From positions 1-47,067 of the forward strand of contig JAWXBP010000293.1 of NCBI GenBank assembly GCA_034440135.1: a DNA stretch of 47,067 nucleotides, written 5' to 3'. Within the stretch, counting starts at the first letter, position 1. Each line of letters starts with the position of its first letter. The translations under genes were made by a program, and so were the position numbers. The notes beneath the pieces are model-generated. The model ran no database searches. It was not told where the DNA came from and saw only the letters and a list, made by a program, of their open reading frames with translations. Shown here piece after piece: positions 34,701 through 42,554 of this stretch. This DNA comes from Planctomycetia bacterium (GTDB lineage Bacteria; Planctomycetota; Planctomycetia; Pirellulales; JALHLM01).

Positions 34701-34802
34701 CGCCGCGTTCGGCTCGGCATGAAAATACCCTCGCGATTCCCACCAGGAGTACCAACGACTCTCAGCGGCGGCGTGATCGTACTGCTTGGCAAGTTCGGTC
34801 AT
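31752..34802 (-). CDS. valS: Valyl-tRNA synthetase
   Basis: This 1016-residue class I synthetase charges tRNA-Val in the cytoplasm. It has HLGH (52-55) as the HIGH motif and TMSKS (599-603) as the KMSKS motif. The editing domain has an unusually long charged insertion (LRAKLNEAAEKDKPAIKA, then TKRRAELLPRLIKLRDM). Just after KMSKS a zinc-ribbon insertion is seen, with CPHC at 644-647 and a later CKHC. The C-terminal coiled-coil arm (VEAEIQRNEKELDRVRG) is typical of ValS. Confidence 0.96.
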   Translation of the reverse strand: MTELAKQYDHAAAESRWYSWWESRGYFHAEPNAARKPYTIVIPPPNVTGALHLGHALNNTLQDALIRMKRMQGFNTLWMPGTDHAGIATQAVVERRLLQEEKLSRHDLGREKLVERIWKWKADYEKRILGQLKRIGASCDWSRTRFTLDDVCARAVRHTFFNLFQKGLIYRGKRLVNWDTFLQTAVSDDEVFHETTQGHFWHFRYPVIDPKPGEPTHVEIATTRPETMLGDTAVAVHPDPAAAFDKVEADLRAKLNEAAEKDKPAIKAQLADLTKRRAELLPRLIKLRDMAKAGRKLLLPLLNREIPLVTDLWAKPELGTGCVKITPAHDPNDYEVGKRQSLPMINILNPDGTLNEHAGAYQGLKNLVARERVVADLDALGLLGDVEDREIEIAHSDRSKTPIEPFLADQWFVKMDRLAQSAMDAVSDGRVKIFPQRYARGYLDWLGEKRDWPIGRQLWWGHRIPIWPAPTVTEAELKQAFAGRNDVSWQRDEERDQWLICAQETDLAPDAIQGHTIHQDNDVLDTWFSSALWPHSTLGWPQQTPELKYFYPTSVLITSRDIITLWVARMVLTGLENIGDVPFREVFIHPKILDGDGETMSKSKGNGVDPIDVMEKFGADSLRFGLAYLTTETQDVRMPVDFECPHCQHLVPQTKKNRVLPRVPCKHCGKEFSTQWAEKPADVALPRGAVVSERFELGRNFCNKLWNASRFVMMNLEGYTPAAVNETELPIEDRWILSRLSTVTAGVTEALDTYKFSEAARLLYDFAWDDFCSFYVEMAKSRFDDEQQRPLAQRVIVHTLDALLRLLHPLIPFITEDVWQLLGEVAPERGLPQPSKASESIMVATWPETNAAQRNAEFEARFARFQEVLRALREIRSRQNIPPKTPIRFTLRSNDETAELLQPMAPYFESMAGATATAWGPNVVEPTTCAKIAAGGAEVAVDMTGLIDVEAEIQRNEKELDRVRGSITGKERQLSNENFTSRAPAAVVDAERKALEELRERVGSLEKTLTTLRSQA

Positions 34803-34835
34803 GTTGCGATGTGGGAAAGAGCGAGTGCAATTCTG

Positions 34836-34969
34836 TTTTGAACCGCAGAGGCGCGGAGCAGAGTTTGAAGTTTTCAGTGTTCAGTTTTCAGTGCTTGGGT
34901 ACAGAGCGGAATTCGCGCGATCAACAACTCCAGAATCCCCTCTGCGTTTCCGCGCCACTGCGTTTCAAA
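34836..34969. repeat. Intergenic inverted repeat of CCGCAGAGG / CGCGGAG units
   Basis: Arms at 34836-34863 and 34940-34969 mirror each other with small gaps. Between them is a tandem run of TTTTCAGTG-like units. The right arm reaches the last codons of cimA, and the whole lies between valS and cimA. Confidence 0.7.
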
Positions 34970-36563
34970 TGGCCTGAACCACTTTGTCCACAGCGGCCCC
35001 GCGCGATTCGTCCTTGTAGAGCTTGTATTCGATGCTGTCGACCAGCGCCATCCAACTGGCTTCGATGATGTTTTCACTGGCGCCGACCGTGCCCCAGACG
35101 TCGTGTTCGTCGCGGCTTTCGATCACCACACGCACCCCGGCCGCCGTGGCCGCCTCGCTGTTCACGACGCGGACCTTATAGTCGACAAGCTGCATGTGCT
35201 GCAGGTTCGGGAAGGTGCCGTTGAGCGCTTTGCGCATCGCGGCGTCCAGCGCGTTCACCGGGCCGTCCCCTTCGGCCACCTCGTGGCGCACTTCCTCGCC
35301 GACTTTGATCTTCACCCGGGCCTCGGTGACGACATTATCGTTGCGATCGGACTCCACGCGGACCGAGTAGCTGAGCCGTTCGAAATGCGGCTGGTACTGC
35401 CCGGCGCATTTGCGGACCAGCAACTCGAACGAGCCGTTGGCGGCTTCGAACACAAATCCCTGGTTTTCCAAACGCACGACCTCGTCCAGAATCTTCGTCA
35501 TCAATTCCTGGTCATGCGCCAGATTGTGCTTGCTCGTCAGCGCGGCGATGTTTGAGCGGCCGGAGAGTTCACTTACCAGAATACGGCGCTCGTTGCCGAC
35601 GACTTCCGGGTTGATGTGCTCGTAGCTGCTCGTGGCCCGGGCGACGGCATGAACGTGCATGCCGCCCTTATGCGCAAAGGCGCTTTGGCCGACGAACGGT
35701 TGGCTCGGCCGGTAATTCATGTTGGCCGTTTCGTAGACGAAGCGCGACAGCTCCGTCAGATGCTCGACCCCTTGCCCCGTCAACACTTCATAGCCGCGCT
35801 TTTTGACCGCCAGGTTCGCAATCACCGAGATCAAATCGGCGTTGCCGCAGCGCTCGCCGAAGCCATTGATGGTCCCTTGCACGTGGACGGCGCCGGCGTC
35901 GACGGCGGCCAGGGAATTGGCGACGCCCAGCTCGCAATCGTTGTGGCAATGGATGCCGACCGGGATGTCGAGCCCCGCTTGCGCGGCGCGGACCAGTGCG
36001 GCGATCTCTTCCGGCATCGTGCCGCCGTTGGTGTCGCAGAGCGAGATCAACATCGCGCCGGCGCCGGCCGCGGCCTGAATCGTTTTGAGCGCGTACTCGG
36101 GATTCAACTTCCAGCCGTCGAAAAAGTGTTCGGCGTCGTAGATCACTTCGCGCCCCTCGGCACGCATCAGGCGGATGCTGTCGGCGATCATGCCCAGGTT
36201 TTCTTCCAGGCTGACGCGCAATACCTCTTCCACATGGAACGAAGAGGTCTTGCCGACGATCGTAATCACCGGCGCGTCGGAGCGCAACAGAGCCTGCATG
36301 CCGGGATCCTGGTCCGCCGCGATGCCGCGCCGCCGCGTCATGCCGAACGCGCAGACCTTGGCGTGTCCCAGTTCCATCTCGCGCACGCGCGCAAAATAGG
36401 CCGCGTCCTTTTCGTTCGAGCCGGGATAGCCCCCCTCGATGAAATCGAAGCCCAGGCTGTCGAGCCGCTCGGTGATCAGCAGCTTGTCCTGCAGAGAAAA
36501 GCTAACGCCTTCCCCCTGGCTCCCGTCTCGGAGCGTGGTGTCATAAATCTGTACGCGGCGCAT
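34965..36563 (-). CDS. cimA: (R)-citramalate synthase
   Basis: This 532-residue DRE-TIM-type synthase condenses acetyl-CoA with pyruvate to citramalate in threonine-independent isoleucine synthesis. It has YDTTLRDGSQGEG (metal ligand Asp and catalytic Arg), GIHCHNDCELGVANS (the metal HxH pair) and the C-terminal LeuA regulatory-type domain (from about residue 390). The close 2-isopropylmalate synthases are the alternative, but SQGEG at the first motif is typical of citramalate synthases. ATG 36563 is preceded by GAGGA at six bases. It is cytoplasmic. Confidence 0.9.
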   Translation of the reverse strand: MRRVQIYDTTLRDGSQGEGVSFSLQDKLLITERLDSLGFDFIEGGYPGSNEKDAAYFARVREMELGHAKVCAFGMTRRRGIAADQDPGMQALLRSDAPVITIVGKTSSFHVEEVLRVSLEENLGMIADSIRLMRAEGREVIYDAEHFFDGWKLNPEYALKTIQAAAGAGAMLISLCDTNGGTMPEEIAALVRAAQAGLDIPVGIHCHNDCELGVANSLAAVDAGAVHVQGTINGFGERCGNADLISVIANLAVKKRGYEVLTGQGVEHLTELSRFVYETANMNYRPSQPFVGQSAFAHKGGMHVHAVARATSSYEHINPEVVGNERRILVSELSGRSNIAALTSKHNLAHDQELMTKILDEVVRLENQGFVFEAANGSFELLVRKCAGQYQPHFERLSYSVRVESDRNDNVVTEARVKIKVGEEVRHEVAEGDGPVNALDAAMRKALNGTFPNLQHMQLVDYKVRVVNSEAATAAGVRVVIESRDEHDVWGTVGASENIIEASWMALVDSIEYKLYKDESRGAAVDKVVQAI

Positions 36564-36588
36564 GTACAATCCTCAACTTCAGTTCAGA

Positions 36589-36899
36589 TTCACCACGGAG
36601 GCACGGAGACACGGAGGGAAAGGCAAATTGAACCGCGGAGGCGCTGAGGGAGTGAGTGGCGGAATTTCTAATTTCTAAATCTGAATGTCGAATCAAATTC
36701 GAATGACAAATGTCGAAGGCCGTTTGAGTTGACCGAAACGATCCCACCTTTCGTCATTCAGCCTTCAGTCATTCAGATTTGATTCGACATTCGGATTTAG
36801 AAATTCGTCATTCCCCTTACTCCTCTGCGTCTCAGCGCCTCCGCGGTTCAAATTGTCTTACCCGCTTCTCTTCCGTGTCCTCCGTGTCTCCGTGGTGAA
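36589..36899. repeat. Triple-nested intergenic inverted repeat
   Basis: Three different repeat types nest inside each other. The outer arms (36589-36619 and 36872-36899) are CACGGAG units. The middle arms (36626-36650 and 36822-36854) are GAACCGCGGAGGCGCTGAGG-like. The inner arms (36661-36706 and 36768-36814) are AAATCTGAATGTCGAAT-like. The whole can fold into one long hairpin. Confidence 0.88.
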
Positions 36900-36915
36900 C
36901 TTCCCGCAAACGAAA

Positions 36916-36948
36916 ACAGCCCCGATCGGCCGGTGGCCTCGGGGCTGT
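36916..36948 (-). terminator. Rho-independent terminator, minus strand
   Basis: The 10-base arms (ACAGCCCCGA and its mirror) flank a 13-base loop. On the minus strand the stem is followed by TTTCGTTT, so it would end the transcript that comes from the bamA side. Confidence 0.75.
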
Positions 36949-36984
36949 GGTAACTGCGATGCTTGAATGCTGGCAGTTCGTCCC

Positions 36985-37104
36985 TCAAGGCCGCGGCGTC
37001 ATGCCGGTAATTCGAATGGCGATCCGAATCACGCGCACATCGACCGCTCGCCGGACTGCGCCGACGCCGCTCGAAACCAGGCTGTGAGTACCGACTACCG
37101 CCAT
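36985..37104 (-). CDS. Possible small ORF in the bamA transcript tail
   Basis: A 39-codon frame starts MAVVGTHSLV and ends ITGMTPRP, is rich in Val, Ile and Arg, and lies between a repeat hairpin and the terminator. The ribosome site is weak (GAAGA). There is no homology I recognise, so it may be chance or part of a non-coding tail. Confidence 0.2.
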   Translation of the reverse strand: MAVVGTHSLVSSGVGAVRRAVDVRVIRIAIRITGMTPRP

Positions 37105-37210
37105 TTTGCGAATCTTCCGATTGGGCAAACTGCAACACCCAAAGCATATGTTTTGGTAGCCAGAGTGTCAATCGACGATCATGGACCGGTTTCCGAGTCT
37201 TGGACGCAAA

Positions 37211-37274
37211 AAGCCCAGGGAAGGCCCTCAAAATCGTGTCATCCTCGACGATTTCGGGGGCCTTCCCTGGGCTT
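37211..37274. repeat. AAGCCCAGGGAAGGCC element, copy 1
   Basis: The 64-base element has 16-base perfect terminal inverted repeats and a 32-base core with its own stem (AAATCGT/ACGATTT). It starts 27 bases after the bamA stop. Confidence 0.9.
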
Positions 37275-37301
37275 AACGGACGTCGAGTCAGTTGTTTGTC
37301 G

Positions 37302-40300
37302 CTATCGGCTGTAGCCCACGAAGAAGCTGAAGTTCTGGATGTCGTCCCCGCCGGCATGCGCGATTGGCGCGGCCAGGTCGAGGGCGATTGGCGCCGGACC
37401 CAAGGCCGGCACGGTGATCCGCAAACCGAAGCCGGGTGCGACGCGGAAGTTGTCTTTGTTGACGTCGATGTCCTCTTCCACGGTGCCGGCATCGCAGAAC
37501 ACCACGGCGCGAAGCATGTCGTCCGGCGTCAGCGGCACCATGTACTCGACTGAGCCCAAGAGCATGAAGCGACCGCCCGTCGGCACATTGAACATCCGTG
37601 GCGACGCCCCGCGGAAATCGAAGCCGCGGATCGTCGAGAAGCCGCCGGCATAAAAATTCTCGAACACGGGCGTCTCGTCGCCGCTAGCGGACACTTGTCC
37701 GCTGAAGCTCAGCACGTGGCGCCCGGAGCCGTCGGCGCGTTCCATGGTGTGGAAGTACTGCTTCCCCTCGATCGAACCGCGCGGATAGGTGAAATCGCCG
37801 AACGCCTGTTCGTAGGAGATCTCGAACATGTGTCCTTCGGTGGCCAGAAACGCGCTGTCGCGCGTATCGTGCATGAGCGATAGCCGCGCCGTGTAGAGCG
37901 CGTTGTCGCCCAACACGTCGATCACCTGCGGCGGGCTGGGGAATCGCGGATTCTTGACTTCTACGTTTTGCCCGCCGAGCGCCAGGTTCACCGACAAGTC
38001 GGGGCGATGCGGGAACTGGTAGCCGAAGCTCACGCGTCCGCCGATGCGATCTTCATTCCAGCCAAAATACTGCCGCGTGAACAAGAAGCCGCTCAGGCCG
38101 AAACTCACCAACGAGTCAAACAAGTACGGCTCGCGGAAGGTGATCATGTATCGTTGCAACTGATTGCCCGGCACTGCCTCGATGCGAAACTGCTGGCCGC
38201 CGCCGCGAAACGCCGTGAAGTTGCGAATCTCTTCCCAACTCCGCGGGACGCGGAAGATGTCGAAGTTGCGCTCGTCGATCACGATGTTGCCGACCACGCC
38301 GGCGTTCGAGTTGATGCCCACGCCGAACATCAATCGCCCGGTTTGCGTTTCTTCGACTGTGGGGACGATCGGCAACGTCGGCAGTTCGCGCGTCGTCGGA
38401 ATCGAAGGACCTTGTGTCGGATCGCCCGTGCCGAGGAATCCGTAACCGCCTTGCGGATAGAGTTCGGTGCCAGTCGGCGCAGGCTGACCGGAAAGCGCCG
38501 GGCCTCCACCTTCATAGGTCGGCACGCCCCCTTGCGGCAGGCTGTAGCCCTGCGGGCCGGTGGCCGGATAGCCGCCTGGCGCCGGAGCGATGGTCTGCGG
38601 CACGCCATAGTTGGGCGCCGAGGAATAGGCGCCTGGCGCGGACTGCTGATAGACCGTGCTGGGGGCGGCGTTCGACTGCGGATAAGGCGACGCCGCGTAC
38701 CCACCGTTCGGCGCGTTCTGCGCGGTGTAGACGGGCTGATTTCCTGGACGCCAAGTCGTCGGGTATCCTCCCGGCGCGTTGTTGACGGGCGGACGTTGCG
38801 ACACCAGCTTCTGCCCCGAAGGCTGTTGCGGCGCCTGTCCCCAGACGTGTTCGCCGGGGCTTTGTCCGCGCACCCGCGACGTATCGACGCGCAACGGAAC
38901 GCGATCTTGTGGACCGCGAATCTGTGGCGGCGGTGGCGGTGAGACCCGCACCGGCGGCCGCGGCTGACGCGGCAACGCGTTCGGGTGAATGGGCATCACG
39001 GCGCTGCGCGTCGTTGCGCCGCGCACACGATCCGAGAAGGCCGAGATCATGCCCTCGGCGCGTTCCGGGTCCGGGCTTTGGCCACGGAAATTGTTCGGAT
39101 TCTGCGGACGTTCTGCCACTTGGCCTTCGTCCATTTCAGGCTGCTTGAACACGATCTTCGGCGGTTCCCCCTGCGAGGGATCGACGACGAATAGGCCGGA
39201 AGCCTTCAACCGTCGTTCGCTATTGCGCAATTCGCGCAGGTCCATGATATCGCCGGGGCGAATCGAGACGCGATTCAAGACGGTCGACAATCGCGTATGC
39301 GGATGGTCGCCCTTGATGATCGGATCGATGCGGCCGACGCGATATTGCTGCCCTTCGTCCAGTCGGTAGATGAGGTCGAGTACGCCTTTTTGCTCGTCAT
39401 TGAAGGTCGGCGTCGCTTCCACGGCCGCGAACACGTAGCCGTGGATGCCGTACTTGTCTTGCAAGTCGGCCACGTCGCGGTTCATCTTCGCTTGATTGAA
39501 ATAGTCGCCGGCTACCAGCTTGAAGTCTCGGCTCAATCCGTCCGCCGCGAACTTCGTGTTGCCGACGATCGAGACGTTCCGCACCTTGTACTGCACGCCT
39601 TCGTCGATCACGAAGGTCACCGTCAGCCATTTCTGTGCTTCGTCATAGTCGAGCCGTCGCCCGATCCGCGCGTCGAAGAAGCCCAGGCTGCGGTAGTACG
39701 CGGAGAGTCGGTTCTTATCCTCTTCGATCTCATCGCGATTCACTTGCCCGCGGAAGATCCACAGAATGCCTGGCTTCGATTGGACCAGCGTCTTGAGTCG
39801 TCCATCGCTGACGATCGTGTTGCCTTCGAACTCCGTTTTCCAAACCTTCTGCTTGCCGCCTTCGTTGATGAGGAAGATCACGCCGCGGTCCTGCGGATCG
39901 TTGCCTTCCATCACCGTGACTTGCGCGCGGCTGTAGCCTTTCTCCTGATAAAACTCCTCCAGCTTCCGCCGCGCTTCATCGACGGAATAAGGGTCCTTCG
40001 CCATGCCCTCTTTCAGGCCGGTTTTTTTGCCCAGCACGCGGCTTCTCACTTTGTTGCCGACGTACTTCACATATTCGATCGTCGGCCGTTCGACCAGCCG
40101 GAAAATCACGATCATCTGCCCGTCGGGCGTGTTTTGATAGAGGGTATCGACGTCAACGTAGCGCCGAGTGGCGATCAATCGCCGCACATCTTCTTCTACT
40201 TGTTCCGCGACAAACGGGCGTCCAGCGCGGGTTCGCACGTTCTGCGCGACGTGCTTCATCACACGCGCCAGTTGCCCTTCGGGAATGCCGTCCAAGCGGA

Positions 40301-40523
40301 TATCGGCTACGTTCGGCGCGGTCGGCTTGCCGGCCGGGACTGCTTCCGCCGCGACAATCGGGCTCGGCTGGGGCGGCGGTGGTAACTGTCCGGCGGCGAC
40401 AGGCGGGCCGGAGGCTGGACCCTGCGCGCGCAGTGCTCCCAACAGGCCGAGTTGCACGCCGAGCGCCGCCAACACCCCAAGCAGGAGATGTTTCGACCAC
40501 GTGTGGACGCGAAGGCCGATCAT
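37302..40523 (-). CDS. bamA: BamA/YaeT-type outer-membrane assembly protein with a long low-complexity linker
   Basis: This protein of about 1073 residues inserts beta-barrels into the outer membrane. After a signal peptide (about 1-35) come POTRA domains (about 60-465, for example IEYVKYVGNKVRS, KVWKTEFEGNTIV, YKVRNVSIVGNTKF). A Pro/Gln/Gly/Tyr-rich linker (about 470-720) then precedes the barrel (MFGVGINSNAGVVGNIVIDERNF onward), which ends at FSFFVGYSR. The barrel has the L6 hallmark IRGF in FSTIRGFDFRG (about 960). Usual BamA lacks such a linker. I chose ATG 40523; a start at about 40580 would add residues ahead of the signal peptide. The divergent barrel gene may be one of its clients. 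Confidence 0.9.
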   Translation of the reverse strand: MIGLRVHTWSKHLLLGVLAALGVQLGLLGALRAQGPASGPPVAAGQLPPPPQPSPIVAAEAVPAGKPTAPNVADIRLDGIPEGQLARVMKHVAQNVRTRAGRPFVAEQVEEDVRRLIATRRYVDVDTLYQNTPDGQMIVIFRLVERPTIEYVKYVGNKVRSRVLGKKTGLKEGMAKDPYSVDEARRKLEEFYQEKGYSRAQVTVMEGNDPQDRGVIFLINEGGKQKVWKTEFEGNTIVSDGRLKTLVQSKPGILWIFRGQVNRDEIEEDKNRLSAYYRSLGFFDARIGRRLDYDEAQKWLTVTFVIDEGVQYKVRNVSIVGNTKFAADGLSRDFKLVAGDYFNQAKMNRDVADLQDKYGIHGYVFAAVEATPTFNDEQKGVLDLIYRLDEGQQYRVGRIDPIIKGDHPHTRLSTVLNRVSIRPGDIMDLRELRNSERRLKASGLFVVDPSQGEPPKIVFKQPEMDEGQVAERPQNPNNFRGQSPDPERAEGMISAFSDRVRGATTRSAVMPIHPNALPRQPRPPVRVSPPPPPQIRGPQDRVPLRVDTSRVRGQSPGEHVWGQAPQQPSGQKLVSQRPPVNNAPGGYPTTWRPGNQPVYTAQNAPNGGYAASPYPQSNAAPSTVYQQSAPGAYSSAPNYGVPQTIAPAPGGYPATGPQGYSLPQGGVPTYEGGGPALSGQPAPTGTELYPQGGYGFLGTGDPTQGPSIPTTRELPTLPIVPTVEETQTGRLMFGVGINSNAGVVGNIVIDERNFDIFRVPRSWEEIRNFTAFRGGGQQFRIEAVPGNQLQRYMITFREPYLFDSLVSFGLSGFLFTRQYFGWNEDRIGGRVSFGYQFPHRPDLSVNLALGGQNVEVKNPRFPSPPQVIDVLGDNALYTARLSLMHDTRDSAFLATEGHMFEISYEQAFGDFTYPRGSIEGKQYFHTMERADGSGRHVLSFSGQVSASGDETPVFENFYAGGFSTIRGFDFRGASPRMFNVPTGGRFMLLGSVEYMVPLTPDDMLRAVVFCDAGTVEEDIDVNKDNFRVAPGFGLRITVPALGPAPIALDLAAPIAHAGGDDIQNFSFFVGYSR

Positions 40524-40700
40524 TCGGGCTCGTTCCGTAAGCGCGATGGAATGGAAAAACAACAACCCGCGGACCAGCACGCCAACTCCCAGGCGCGCAG
40601 CCGTTCACCCCCTGATATCCGCAAGGCGGCGTAGAAATAGCGAAACGCCAACTTCGCCACAAGGCGAGAATGCATCTGCTCAGCAAGCGACGTTTCCACC

Positions 40701-40765
40701 AAGCCCAGGGAAGGCCCGCGAAGTCGTCGCTATCATCATCGATAAGGGAGGCCTTCCCTAGGTTT
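40701..40765. repeat. AAGCCCAGGGAAGGCC element, copy 2
   Basis: The 65-base element is upstream of bamA. Its terminal repeats match at 14 of 16 positions, and the core differs from that of the other copies. Confidence 0.88.
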
Positions 40766-40794
40766 TGCTATTCCATAACTCGCTGCGCAGGAAG

Positions 40795-40859
40795 AAACCC
40801 AGGGAAGGCCACACTTGTCGTTGCCAATGGTGACGACTATTGGGGCCTTCCCTGGGCTT
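40795..40859. repeat. AAGCCCAGGGAAGGCC element, copy 3
   Basis: The 65-base element lies 29 bases after copy 2, with a third core sequence (inner stem GTCGT/ACGAC). Copies 2 and 3 make up most of what is seen in the bamA upstream intergenic stretch of 479 bases. Confidence 0.88.
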
Positions 40860-41002
40860 AGCGGTTTAGCGGCTTAGCGGAGTCAATCGAGTCCCCCGGC
40901 GCGAAGTGCGTTAACTGGAGAATCTCAACCTACCTTGACGTCGCCGCGCCGCCTCTCCATAATCCCGCCCCCTCGTTCCCTACCTGGGCATGGTGCGCGC
41001 AG

Positions 41003-41920
41003 ATGGCGTGTTGGCGCAAGCTGAGTACGGCGTTGCTGGCCGCAATCACGGCTCTCAACTACTGCGCGCCTGCCGTCGCCCAATCGCTCCGCATCTTGCC
41101 GGAGATTGAACGGACGAGCGCCGAAGTGGAAATCGAGGCGGTTCCCACCGAACAGAAACCGCTCGCCGACGCTCCCTTCGTGGAACCGGAACAAGATTGG
41201 GTGGCGTCGGAGTTCGCGCCCGACGAAGGCTACGAAGAGTATGGAGATGAATGCCCGCCCGGCGTGCGCGGCGCGGGGCATCGTCTGCGGCGCCGTTGGC
41301 ATCATACGCGTCACGACGCATCGGAGCTTTTCGAACGACTCCGCGCGCCGGAGCGCACCCGCAGTTGGACGAACCGCCCGCTCTCCATCGGCGGTTTCGT
41401 CGGCGGCATGTTCGGCACGGAATTGATCAGCGGACGCGTTGAGCAAGAACCGGGCGTGTTCGTGGGCGGGCGTTTCGGTTGGGACTTCTCCGAGTATTGG
41501 GGCCTGGAAACGCGCCTCGGCCTGGTCGAGATGAATCTCAGCGCCACCGACCCTGCCGTGTTCCTCGACAAGAACGAAGTCACCGCCTGGGACTTTGATT
41601 TCATGTACTACCCGTGGGGCGAATCCAGATTGCGGCCGTTCCTGACGCTCGGCCTCGGGCTCCTGCAACACGACTTCACCGACGACACCGGCTACCGCGC
41701 CAAAGACACGCTCTTCGCGATCCCGATCGGCATCGGTGCGAAGTACCGCATCGACCAACGCCTGGCCCTCCGCTTCGACCTTACCAACCACTACGCCTTC
41801 GCCGGCGGCCACGACGTGGAATCAACGAACAACATCGCCATCACCGCCGGCCTGGAGCTTCGCTTCGGCGGCCGAAGAAAAAGCTACTGGCCCTGGGAGC
41901 CGAGTCGGACTTGGTGGTAA
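41003..41920 (+). CDS. Outer-membrane beta-barrel protein
   Basis: This 305-residue exported protein has a signal peptide (MACWRKLSTALLAAITALNY to about AVAQ). An acidic and then His/Arg-rich linker (about 28-125) is followed by a small eight-stranded-like barrel domain of about 170 residues. Strand patterns include LSIGGFVGGMFGTEL, GVFVGGRFGWDF and FLTLGLGLLQHDF, ending ITAGLELRFGGR. This fits OmpA-type barrel proteins. The ligand or pore role is unknown. It is divergent from bamA. Confidence 0.78.
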   Translation: MACWRKLSTALLAAITALNYCAPAVAQSLRILPEIERTSAEVEIEAVPTEQKPLADAPFVEPEQDWVASEFAPDEGYEEYGDECPPGVRGAGHRLRRRWHHTRHDASELFERLRAPERTRSWTNRPLSIGGFVGGMFGTELISGRVEQEPGVFVGGRFGWDFSEYWGLETRLGLVEMNLSATDPAVFLDKNEVTAWDFDFMYYPWGESRLRPFLTLGLGLLQHDFTDDTGYRAKDTLFAIPIGIGAKYRIDQRLALRFDLTNHYAFAGGHDVESTNNIAITAGLELRFGGRRKSYWPWEPSRTWW

Positions 41921-42032
41921 TGCGGACGATACTCGCGGCACGCGCGAGTTTGTTCGGAGCCCTCCGGGATCGCTGGCATTGAACCTTCTGTATCTGAAAC
42001 TCGTCGGCGATCGTTCCTCCGTGACGACGGAT

Positions 42033-42353
42033 TCACTCGGAACCACCGGCGCTCAGCCGATACCAACCGCACAGTGCTGCGGCTGTTAGCAGTAACGCAA
42101 ATTGCCTTCCCAAGGCTTGATCGCCAGGCACAATCTCTCGCATGTCCGCGGCAAACGACGCGCCGACGAGCGCCACCAGTCCCAAAGCACCTTGTCCCGC
42201 CCCCAATGCCAAGGCGAAGCACATCAAGCAGAGACTGGTTCCGATTCCAAGAAATCCTGATAGCCCTGCCAATACTCCGCAAATGGTCACGTACCGGAAA
42301 AGTCCGATTAGCTTAAACTGCCGCCCGCGGTTTTGTGCAACTTCTTGATTCAT
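42033..42353 (-). CDS. Small membrane protein, unknown
   Basis: This 106-residue protein has about three membrane segments (TICGVLAGLSGFLGIGTSL, ALALGAGQGALGLVALVGAS, FALLLTAAALCGWYRL). I chose ATG 42353, preceded by AGAGGT, over an in-frame start at 42377. No family is recognised. It is divergent from the next membrane protein over about 200 bases. Confidence 0.6.
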   Translation of the reverse strand: MNQEVAQNRGRQFKLIGLFRYVTICGVLAGLSGFLGIGTSLCLMCFALALGAGQGALGLVALVGASFAADMREIVPGDQALGRQFALLLTAAALCGWYRLSAGGSE

Positions 42354-42554
42354 GGGACCTCTCTGTCGATTGTGCAATTTGTCGCCCGACGTCGCCTCAA
42401 CCGACGCTGTGGATGAACATTAACGGCAAAGGCGTTATACGTTTGCAGATTTCTCGGTTACTCTTGAATGGGCGTCGGCGTTCAGGATGCAGGATCACCC
42501 GTCGAATAGCAGTCGCCACAAGCCATTTGACCTAACGATTGGGACGCAGTAACG

